NCBI GenBank assembly: GCA_964383855.1
Contig: CAYLIP010000032.1
Span: 1 to 30,142 of the forward strand
Length of the DNA: 30,142 bases
Source: CAZHAC01 sp964383855
Lineage (GTDB): Bacteria > Chloroflexota > Dormibacteria > Dormibacterales > Dormibacteraceae
Reading direction: 5' to 3'
Each line of letters starts with the position of its first letter. The stretch's first letter is position 1. The notes below the pieces were generated by a model that saw only the letters and a list, made by a program, of their open reading frames with translations, did not search any database and was not told the origin of the DNA. A program made the translations under genes and the position numbers. Below are positions 7,090 to 13,096 of this stretch, in pieces.

Positions 7090-7093
7090 GAAT
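7088..7093 (+). promoter_or_regulatory. -10-like TAGAAT of phaR
   Basis: TAGAAT ends 9 nt before the phaR ATG at 7103, so the expected transcript has a leader of only about 3 nt and no Shine-Dalgarno. The box shares two bases with the palindromic operator. Confidence 0.5.
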
Positions 7094-7102
7094 CGTGGCG
7101 TC

Positions 7103-7621
7103 ATGGCCGAAAAGCATCTGATCAAGAAGTACGCCAACCGCAAGCTCTACGACACGCGCACGAGCCGTTACATCACCCTCGACGGCATCTCGGCTTTGGT
7201 CCGCGACGGCTACGACATCGAGGTCGTCGACCGGGAATCCGGCGCTGACATCACGCCGCTCGTCCTCTCCCAGATCGTGATGGGCGAGGAAAAGCGCGGG
7301 GGAACCTACGGGGCCGACGCTGAAAACGGTCACGACCGCGGCCAGGCCCTCCTCGACTACGTCCGCAGGACCCTCAACGTGCCGGCGGCGCTCGTCACGG
7401 GCGAGGTCGAGCGCCGGCGCGGCGACCTGGAGGAGCTGGTCGAGGGCGCGATCGAGAGCGCGCTCGATCGCCTGATGCTGCCCAGCCGGCGCGAGGTCGA
7501 GCGGCTGAGCGAGAAGGTGGATGAGCTGAGCCGGCGCATCGACCGGCTGGGGGCCGGCCCGAGCCGCACCCCGGCGCGGCCTAAGCGGACCCGTACACGA
7601 ACGGCCGCGGCGCGTAAGTAG
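7103..7621 (+). CDS. phaR: Polyhydroxyalkanoate synthesis regulator PhaR
   Basis: A 172-residue cytosolic regulator. The N-terminal PHB/PHA accumulation regulator DNA-binding domain is nearly textbook: IKKYANRKLYDTRTSRYITL (7-26), then an IEVVDRESGADIT strand pair and a short helix with ILSQIV-like LSQIVMGEEK. The C-terminal half contains a coiled coil (VERLSEKVDELSRRIDRL, about 133-150) and a basic tail (RPKRTRTRTAAARK). In studied species PhaR binds phasin promoters and is titrated onto PHA granules, lifting repression. The ATG at 7103 directly follows the operator. The 3' end overlaps the convergent DUF881 gene by 41 bp. No PHA synthase is in the window. Confidence 0.93.
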   Translation: MAEKHLIKKYANRKLYDTRTSRYITLDGISALVRDGYDIEVVDRESGADITPLVLSQIVMGEEKRGGTYGADAENGHDRGQALLDYVRRTLNVPAALVTGEVERRRGDLEELVEGAIESALDRLMLPSRREVERLSEKVDELSRRIDRLGAGPSRTPARPKRTRTRTAAARK

Positions 7622-8246
7622 CCCGGATCGACACGTCGGCGTCGAAGCGGTAGCCCGCCTGGCGGACCCGCCGGTCGCCCCGCAGCGAGCGCGTCATGGT
7701 GTCGGCGGTGGCCTGGAGGCGGGACGGCTCGCCGATTGCGGTGATGCTCCAGGGCCCTCGAACGGCCACGCCGTCGATCAGGATCGAGCCGGCGCTCTCC
7801 CGGTAGACCGTGCCGGTCACCACCCGGCGGTCGTTGACCGTGATCGCCTCCGCGCCTCCCAGCCGCAGGTTGTTGACCGCGTCCTCGAGGTCGAAGGGGG
7901 TGAGGGCGGCATCGACGGTCAGCGTGACGCCCGGCCCGTGCACCGCCGAGGTTCCCTCGAGAATGCGCAGCCTGGCCGCCTCCTCGGTCAGCTGCTGGTC
8001 GGCCGCCGCCCCGCCGCTGGTGCGCAGCGAGTCACGGCGGGTGCCGAGCGCCGCCACCTCGGCCGCCAGCCTGTCATTGGCGGTGTGGAGGTCGTCGATC
8101 AGAAAGGCCAGGGCGGTGGGATCCTGGCCCTCGAGCGTCCGCTGGACCTCGGCCTGGCTCCGCAGCTGAACCGTCCCCACGAAGGCCACCGCGGCGGCCA
8201 GGAGGCCGACCCCGAGAAGGGACCGGCGCCTACGAGCCGCGCGCAT
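7581..8246 (-). CDS. DUF881 membrane protein (second of a pair)
   Basis: A 221-residue DUF881-family protein. It has a basic N-terminus (MRAARRRR), one membrane segment (about 10-27), then a coiled-coil stretch (LIDDLHTANDRLAAEVAAL) and the DUF881 core: VHGPGVTLTVDAA, DLEDAVNNLRLGGAEAITVNDRRV, and WSITAIGEPSRLQ. The domain is probably extracytoplasmic, with a type II anchor. In actinobacteria DUF881 proteins sit near division and cell-envelope genes; function is unsettled. Its start overlaps the end of the upstream DUF881 gene by 17 bp, so the two are one operon and probably partners. Its 3' end overlaps phaR. Confidence 0.88.
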   Translation of the reverse strand: MRAARRRRSLLGVGLLAAAVAFVGTVQLRSQAEVQRTLEGQDPTALAFLIDDLHTANDRLAAEVAALGTRRDSLRTSGGAAADQQLTEEAARLRILEGTSAVHGPGVTLTVDAALTPFDLEDAVNNLRLGGAEAITVNDRRVVTGTVYRESAGSILIDGVAVRGPWSITAIGEPSRLQATADTMTRSLRGDRRVRQAGYRFDADVSIRATYAPRPFVYGSA

Positions 8247-8952
8247 AGGTCACGGGCAATGCCGCGTCATAGGCGGGCAGCGTGAGGTCGGGCTGACCGG
8301 ACCAGGAGAGTTGGACGCCATACTGCCGCTGGCGGTTGCGCAGGTCGCCCAGGCGTGAGGGGTCGGCCAGCATCTGCCGCATCCCGCCCTGGTTGCCGAC
8401 CGCGACCAGGTGGAAGGGGCTGGTCAGGGGCGGCCCCTGGTCGACCACGACGGCGCTCCCGGAGCCGGAGAAGGAGCTGGCCGGGGTGATTCTCCGGCCG
8501 TTGATGGCAACGCCCTCGGCGCCCCCTTCGAAGAGCACCTGGACCACGTCGTCGATGTCCTGGAAGCTGACCGTCCAGGGACTCTGGACGAGTGGGTTCA
8601 TGCCCGGGTGACCGCTGGCCATCTCGACCGTGACGCCAGGCCCCCGCAGCTCGGTCAGGCCGCCCTGGACGCGGAGGGCGTCGACCTCCTGTTGCAGCCG
8701 CCGGGTCGCCTCCGAGCGCGCCGCCTGCTGGGCCTCCAGCCCCCGGAGGTCGGCGCGGACGGAGGCGATCTGGTTCCGGTAGCCGCCGTTCTGCCTTTCC
8801 AGGTCGGTGACCGTGCGGACCAGCGCCTGGCTGCGAGCGACCGCGTTGCTCGGCGTGAGCAGCTGCGCGCGGAGCTGGGCCGCGAGCAGGAAACCGAACG
8901 CGAGGGAGGCCAGGGCCACGATGGCGTAGCCGGCCGGACGGCGATGCAGCAC
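8230..8952 (-). CDS. DUF881 membrane protein (first of a pair)
   Basis: A 240-residue paralogue of the next gene with the same plan: one membrane segment (about 9-26, AIVALASLAFGFLLAAQL), a long heptad-like coiled coil (about 38-95), then the DUF881 core. Core motifs include LRGPGVTVEMASG, DIDDVVQVLFEGGAEGVAINGRRI and FHLVAVGNQGGM. The start is GTG 8952, 11 nt after a GATAAT box. The two proteins plausibly form a heteromer on the outside of the membrane; that is inference from the overlap and shared architecture. It is divergent from glutamate dehydrogenase. Confidence 0.88.
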   Translation of the reverse strand: MLHRRPAGYAIVALASLAFGFLLAAQLRAQLLTPSNAVARSQALVRTVTDLERQNGGYRNQIASVRADLRGLEAQQAARSEATRRLQQEVDALRVQGGLTELRGPGVTVEMASGHPGMNPLVQSPWTVSFQDIDDVVQVLFEGGAEGVAINGRRITPASSFSGSGSAVVVDQGPPLTSPFHLVAVGNQGGMRQMLADPSRLGDLRNRQRQYGVQLSWSGQPDLTLPAYDAALPVTYARGS

Positions 8953-8963
8953 TTAGTGGTGGG

Positions 8964-8969
8964 ATTATC
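8964..8969 (-). promoter_or_regulatory. -10-like GATAAT of the DUF881 operon
   Basis: GATAAT on the minus strand ends 11 nt before GTG 8952, predicting a leader of about 4-5 nt without a Shine-Dalgarno. Confidence 0.5.
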
Positions 8970-8983
8970 CGAGGAGCGGGCCT

Positions 8984-8989
8984 TAGTAT
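8984..8989 (+). promoter_or_regulatory. -10-like TAGTAT of glutamate dehydrogenase
   Basis: TAGTAT predicts a start near 8996 and a leader of about 44 nt that contains GAAGAGGG (9021-9028) as a ribosome binding site. It lies back to back with the DUF881 promoter, 14 bp apart. Confidence 0.45.
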
Positions 8990-9039
8990 CCGCTCCACCC
9001 CGGCCGGGGAAGATCGATCAGAAGAGGGTGAACTTGCAG

Positions 9040-10299
9040 ATGGCGGTCGGCGTCAAACCTCTATCGGCTTTCGAAACCGCGCAGCGTCGATTCGACACCG
9101 CGGCCGACGTCCTCGGGCTCAGCGACGATGCCCGGCGTCTCTTGCGCGATGTCAAGCGCGAGCTGACGGTCCATTTCCCGGTCCGCCTCGACGACGGAAG
9201 CGTCAGGGTGTTCACGGGCTACCGGGTCCAGCACAACATCAGCCGGGGACCCGCCAAGGGCGGCATCCGCTACCAGCCGGGCCTGACGCTGGACACCGTG
9301 AAGGCGCTGGCCATGCTCATGACCTGGAAGTGCGCCGTGGTCGGTCTCCCCTACGGCGGCGCCAAGGGCGGCGTGGCGGTCGACTCGAGCTCGCTCTCCG
9401 AGAGCGAGCTCGAACACCTGACCCGGCGCTTCGCCACCGAGATCGCGCTGCTGATCGGCCCTGAACGCGACATCCCGGCGCCCGACCTGGGCACCGATGC
9501 CCGGGTGATGGCCTGGATCATGGACACCATCTCCATGCACTCCGGGCACTCGGTCACGGCCTCGGTGACCGGCAAGCCGACCGACGTCGGCGGCTCCGAG
9601 GGCCGGAAGGAGGCGGCGGGACGCGGGGTCACCTATCTGACCCTGGAGGCCCTGAAGTACCTGCACGTGGAGGAGGAGACGCCGACCGTGGCCGTCCAGG
9701 GCCGCGGCAAGGTGGGCCGCTCGGTGGCCCGGTTGCTGACCGAGGCCGGGCTTCGCGTGGTCGCCGTGAGCGACTCCAGGGGCGCCATCTACAACCCCAA
9801 GGGCCTCGATCTGAACGCGCTCGCCGAGCACGCGCGGGTCCGCGGGACCGTGCTCGGCTGCAAGGGCGCCGAGGAGATGTCCAACCAGGACATGCTGGAG
9901 CTGCCGGTGACCATCCTGGTGCCGGCCGCGGTCGAGAACCAGGTCACCGAGCGCAACGCGGACCGGATCAAGGCGCGCCTGGTCACGGAGGCGGCCAACG
10001 CCGCGATCACCCCCGAGGCCGATCAGGTGCTGGCGGAGCGGGGCGTCTTCCAGGTCCCCGACATCCTGGCCAACGCGGGCGGGGTGATCGTCAGCTACTT
10101 CGAGTGGGTGCAGGACCTCCAGGCCTTCTTCTGGGAGGAGGAGGAGGTCAACACCAAGCTCCACCACATCATCACCCGCGCCTTCTACGAGGTCCTTCAC
10201 GCCTCGGTCAACAAGCGCGTCGACATGCGCACCGCCGCCTACTCGCTGGCCGTGCAGCGGGTCGCCAACGCGACCACCGTCCGCGGCATTTATCCCTAG
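9040..10299 (+). CDS. gdhA: Glu/Leu/Phe/Val dehydrogenase (glutamate dehydrogenase)
   Basis: A 419-residue cytosolic NAD(P)-dependent dehydrogenase that interconverts glutamate with 2-oxoglutarate and ammonia, linking nitrogen and carbon metabolism. The substrate domain has GYRVQHNISRGPAKGGIRY, MTWKCAVVGLPYGGAKGGV with the catalytic K109, and DIPAPDLGTDARVMAW. The nucleotide-binding domain shows VQGRGKVGRSVARLL, and the C-terminus has the ILANAGGVIVSYFEW motif typical of this family. Length matches hexameric short GDHs. I chose ATG 9040; GTG 9028 and TTG 9034 in the same frame are possible because the GAGGG lies 11 nt before the ATG. The much longer open frame upstream is antisense to DUF881. 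A 16-bp tandem repeat begins at its last codons. Confidence 0.92.
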   Translation: MAVGVKPLSAFETAQRRFDTAADVLGLSDDARRLLRDVKRELTVHFPVRLDDGSVRVFTGYRVQHNISRGPAKGGIRYQPGLTLDTVKALAMLMTWKCAVVGLPYGGAKGGVAVDSSSLSESELEHLTRRFATEIALLIGPERDIPAPDLGTDARVMAWIMDTISMHSGHSVTASVTGKPTDVGGSEGRKEAAGRGVTYLTLEALKYLHVEEETPTVAVQGRGKVGRSVARLLTEAGLRVVAVSDSRGAIYNPKGLDLNALAEHARVRGTVLGCKGAEEMSNQDMLELPVTILVPAAVENQVTERNADRIKARLVTEAANAAITPEADQVLAERGVFQVPDILANAGGVIVSYFEWVQDLQAFFWEEEEVNTKLHHIITRAFYEVLHASVNKRVDMRTAAYSLAVQRVANATTVRGIYP

Positions 10300-10357
10300 C
10301 CAAGATCTGCCCTAGCCGAGAATTGCCCTAAGTCGGATCGGCCCTCGCCGGGCCCGC
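10294..10357. repeat. Degenerate 16-bp tandem repeat, four units
   Basis: Units start at 10294, 10310, 10326 and 10342, each with CCCT: CCCTAGCCAAGATCTG, CCCTAGCCGAGAATTG, CCCTAAGTCGGATCGG, CCCTCGCCGGGCCCGC. The first unit contains the glutamate dehydrogenase stop codon; the array fills most of the 95-bp gap before the SDR gene and ends 24 bp before its -10-like box. Spacing is exact, although the sequence decays from first to last unit. Confidence 0.7.
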
Positions 10358-10381
10358 GCGCCGCTGGGCGTCCGCGCGCCG

Positions 10382-10387
10382 TACTCT
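10382..10387 (+). promoter_or_regulatory. -10-like TACTCT of the SDR-acyltransferase operon
   Basis: TACTCT ends 7 nt before ATG 10395, a leaderless layout with no Shine-Dalgarno. No -35 hexamer is evident. Confidence 0.45.
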
Positions 10388-10394
10388 CGTCGCG

Positions 10395-11432
10395 ATGAGG
10401 GTGCTGGTCACAGGGGTGTCTCACCACCTGGGAGGGCAGGTGGCCCGGCGGCTGGAGTCGCGCGAAGACGTCACCGCGATCTTCGGCATCGACATCGACG
10501 ATCCCAAGATCGCGCTCGACCGGACCGAGTTCGTTCACGCCGACACCCGTCACTCGCTGCTCACCAAGCTGGTGCGCGGACTCGAGGTGGACACCGTGGT
10601 TCACTGCGCGGTGCTGACCGAGGGCAGCGTGCCCAACCGCACGGTCCACGAGACCAACGTGATCGGAACCATGAACCTGCTGGCGGCCTGCAGCGGCCGC
10701 GACAATCCGGTGCGCCGCGTCGTGATCAAGTCGAGCGTGGCCGTCTACGGCTGCCGCCCCTACGCGCCCTCCTTCATCACCGAGAACGAGGCGGGCAGGG
10801 AGCCGGCGGGCGAGTTCCTGGGCGACGACCTGCTCGAGATGGAGCAGCTGGCCACCGAGTTCGCCGTTCGCAACCACTCGGTGACCGCCACCGTCATGCG
10901 GCTCGGGCACCGCCTGGGGATCGGCGACCCGACTCCCCTGGGCCGTTACTTCCAGCTCTCCAGGGTGCCCTCCTTCGCCGGGTTCGACCCTCGCCTGCAG
11001 CTGCTCCACGAGGAGGACGCCGTCGAAGCGCTCTACCGGGCGGCGGTCGCCGACCACGGGGGAGTGTTCAACGTCGCCGCCGACGGCGTGCTTCTGCTCT
11101 CCCAGGCGGTCCGGCTGGCCGGCCGCCGGAAGGTGAGCGTGCTCTTTCCCTATTTCCGGCTGGCGGCCAGGGCAGGGCTCCGGATCACCGGATTCGACAT
11201 GCCAAGCCACCTCGCCGACTTCCTCGCCTACGGCTGCGTGGTCGACTGCGCAGCCCTCGAGCACCAGTTCGGGTGGCGGCCCGGGCACACGACCCGGGAG
11301 ACGCTGGACGCCTTCGTCAACGCCCCCGAGGGCGCGGCCGAGAACCGGGCGCTCGGGCCCCAGGAATACGAGCTCTCGACCTACCTCCAGCGGCGCCGGC
11401 GGACAGGCCGGCCGGTCCATGTGCTGAAGTGA
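10395..11432 (+). CDS. NAD-dependent epimerase/dehydratase-like SDR protein
   Basis: A 345-residue extended-SDR (GalE-like) protein. The N-terminal Rossmann fold is clear: MRVLVTGVSHHLGGQVARRL with the TGxxxxxGG turn, an acidic IFGIDIDD after beta-2, DTVVHCAV, ETNVIGTMNLL and VVIKSSVAVYG (110-119). The usual catalytic YxxxK is not found; at its expected place the protein reads EFLGDDLLEMEQ (140-151). It may therefore bind a dinucleotide or sugar nucleotide without classic SDR chemistry, or use an atypical mechanism. It lies 7 bp upstream of a PlsC-type acyltransferase. A similar epimerase-acyltransferase neighbourhood exists in mycobacteria (Rv0501-Rv0502), from memory. A lipid or cell-envelope role is inferred. 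Confidence 0.82.
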   Translation: MRVLVTGVSHHLGGQVARRLESREDVTAIFGIDIDDPKIALDRTEFVHADTRHSLLTKLVRGLEVDTVVHCAVLTEGSVPNRTVHETNVIGTMNLLAACSGRDNPVRRVVIKSSVAVYGCRPYAPSFITENEAGREPAGEFLGDDLLEMEQLATEFAVRNHSVTATVMRLGHRLGIGDPTPLGRYFQLSRVPSFAGFDPRLQLLHEEDAVEALYRAAVADHGGVFNVAADGVLLLSQAVRLAGRRKVSVLFPYFRLAARAGLRITGFDMPSHLADFLAYGCVVDCAALEHQFGWRPGHTTRETLDAFVNAPEGAAENRALGPQEYELSTYLQRRRRTGRPVHVLK

Positions 11433-11439
11433 GTCGACG

Positions 11440-12540
11440 ATGGCAGAGCTGACCAGCGTCGAGGATCGCCTTCGCCACCAGCTCGGGCTGCTCTACTCCG
11501 ACGTGTCGGTCGAGCTCCGCCGCCGCAACCGGGCCGCGCAGCGGGGCCTGCGCCGCTCGCGGCTGCCCCGGGTGGAGGTGCCGGTGCCGGACGTGATCGC
11601 CCGGGTCCGGGAGGAGCTGCCGCTGCTCGCGCTCCAGGGGCTGGGCGCCCTTTCCCTGCGCATCCGGGAGCTGACCGGCCGCGATCTGCTCGACCTGGCC
11701 ACCATGCTGGCGATCGTGCAGTGGTTCGCGCGGCAGGCCGAGCTGGCGGGCCGCGAGGACGAGATGCAGGTGGACGACTTCGGCTTCGACCAGGAATGGA
11801 CCGAGTCGCTGCTGCCGATCTTCAAGTGGGTCTACCACCACTACTGGCGGGTGGAGACAACCGGGCTCGAGAACGTGCCGCGCGAGGGCCGCGCGCTCCT
11901 CGTCTCCAACCACGCCGGGGTCCTGCCCTGGGACGGATCCATGATCAAGACGGCGCTCTTCACCGAGCCGCCGCACCTGAACCGGCACGCCCGGGCCCTG
12001 ATCGCCCAGTTCTTCTTCGGGCTGCCCTGGCTCTCATGGTTCCTGCGGCGGACCGGGCAGACCGTGGGCCATCCCGACGACACGCGGCGGCTGCTCGAAC
12101 GCGACCAGCTGGTGCTGGTCTTCCCGGAGGGAGTGAAAGGCACCGGCAAGCCCTGGAGCGAGCGCTACAGGCTGCGCCGCTTTGGCCGGGGCGGGTTCGT
12201 GCAGGTGGCGATCCGGTCCCGCTCCCCGATCATCCCGATCAGCGTCGTCGGATCGGAGGAGATCTACCCGATGCTGGGCAACATCGAGCCGGTGGCAAAG
12301 CTGACCGGCTTCCCCTACTTCCCGATCACGCCGCTGTTTCCCTGGCTCGGGCTCCTGGGCACGCTGCCGCTGCCGTCCCGCTGGCGGATCCAGTTCCATC
12401 CGCCGATTCGCACCGACGAGCTCCCGTTGGAGGTGGCCGACGACCAGGGCGCGGTGATGACCATCTCCGACCAGGTGCGGGACATCATCCAGGAAGGCAT
12501 CTACGAAAACCTGAAGCGCCGCCGCTCGACCTACCTCTGA
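11440..12540 (+). CDS. PlsC-type 1-acylglycerol-3-phosphate acyltransferase family protein
   Basis: A 366-residue member of the lysophospholipid acyltransferase superfamily, probably peripheral at the inner membrane face. The catalytic NHxxxxD box is NHAGVLPWD (157-165), the glycerol-phosphate motif is FPEGVKGTGKPW (228-239), and PIIPISVVGSEE follows as block IV. The first 130 residues are an extra, basic/helical N-terminal extension that ordinary PlsC proteins (about 240 residues) lack. It probably transfers acyl groups from acyl-CoA or acyl-ACP to a lyso-lipid; the acceptor is unknown. It is in an operon with the SDR protein 7 bp upstream, and ends 8 bp from the convergent DUF4332-like gene. 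Confidence 0.88.
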   Translation: MAELTSVEDRLRHQLGLLYSDVSVELRRRNRAAQRGLRRSRLPRVEVPVPDVIARVREELPLLALQGLGALSLRIRELTGRDLLDLATMLAIVQWFARQAELAGREDEMQVDDFGFDQEWTESLLPIFKWVYHHYWRVETTGLENVPREGRALLVSNHAGVLPWDGSMIKTALFTEPPHLNRHARALIAQFFFGLPWLSWFLRRTGQTVGHPDDTRRLLERDQLVLVFPEGVKGTGKPWSERYRLRRFGRGGFVQVAIRSRSPIIPISVVGSEEIYPMLGNIEPVAKLTGFPYFPITPLFPWLGLLGTLPLPSRWRIQFHPPIRTDELPLEVADDQGAVMTISDQVRDIIQEGIYENLKRRRSTYL

Positions 12541-12548
12541 GCGCCGCC

Positions 12549-13016
12549 TCAGACCTGGGTCCGGATGTCCTCCGGGGCCGCTCCCGCGAGCAGCGAGGGG
12601 CTCTCCTCCATGGCCGAGGGCGCGTACTCCTCGATCATGTCGATCGAGCGCGCCTGACCGATCCAGTACTCGACCGTGCTCAGCGACGGCGCGCCGCTCA
12701 GCCCGACCGCCTCGGTGATCCGCCGCTGGAGGGCCGGCGGGTCCTGTCGGCGCAGGATCTTCAGGTCGGTGACACCGAGGCGGCGGACGACGGGCAGCCA
12801 GCGCTCGAGGCTCGAGATCTCGAGCAGCGCGCACTGGTGCGCGAACTCGAGCAGCCGGTCCTCGCTGATCCCGGTCCGCCGGCTCACCGTCCGGCGATCG
12901 ATCTCGAGCGTGCAGGCATGGAGGAGCTGGTTGGTGTGCAGGATTCCGCGCGCCCTCAGGCGGCGGACGTCGTCGGGCGTCGCCCCCCGCAGCCACTCGA
13001 GCGCCTTCATCGCCAT
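12549..13016 (-). CDS. DUF4332-like helix-hairpin-helix protein
   Basis: A 155-residue soluble protein with no signal peptide. It has two helix-hairpin-helix-like repeats of the DUF4332 kind: DVRRLRARGILHTNQLLHA...RRTGISEDRLLEFAHQCAL (about 16-67) and VRRLGVTDLKILRRQDPPALQRRITEAV (about 77-104). This pattern of short HhH units is used to contact DNA or proteins, but no function can be assigned. ATG 13016 follows a TATCCT box by 6 nt, so the mRNA is probably leaderless. It is divergent from guaA and tail-to-tail with the acyltransferase. DUF4332 is my recognition of the motif pattern, not a database result. Confidence 0.65.
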   Translation of the reverse strand: MAMKALEWLRGATPDDVRRLRARGILHTNQLLHACTLEIDRRTVSRRTGISEDRLLEFAHQCALLEISSLERWLPVVRRLGVTDLKILRRQDPPALQRRITEAVGLSGAPSLSTVEYWIGQARSIDMIEEYAPSAMEESPSLLAGAAPEDIRTQV

Positions 13017-13022
13017 GGCTAA

Positions 13023-13028
13023 AGGATA
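13023..13028 (-). promoter_or_regulatory. -10-like TATCCT of the DUF4332-like gene
   Basis: TATCCT on the minus strand ends exactly 6 nt before ATG 13016, the classic spacing of a leaderless transcript. Confidence 0.5.
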
Positions 13029-13046
13029 TGAGGCTGCGGCACCCTC

Positions 13047-13052
13047 TAAAAT
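13047..13052 (+). promoter_or_regulatory. -10-like TAAAAT of guaA
   Basis: TAAAAT predicts a start near 13059 and a leader of about 38 nt. Since in-frame ATG 13028 lies upstream of this box, it supports the guaA start at 13097. The leader contains a perfect palindrome CAGGCGCCTG (13070-13079), a possible operator or small hairpin, and no Shine-Dalgarno. Confidence 0.5.
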
Positions 13053-13096
13053 CCGCGGGCATCGAGACCCAGGCGCCTGACCCCGTGGTGCCCCCG

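Noticed and set aside
8410..9039. Extension of the glutamate dehydrogenase frame by 210 codons
   Set aside because: The extension is antisense to the DUF881 gene and shows no GDH homology; normal GDH length starts at about 9040.
13028..13096. Earlier ATG for guaA at 13028
   Set aside because: It lies upstream of the TAAAAT promoter box and adds 23 residues with no family match.
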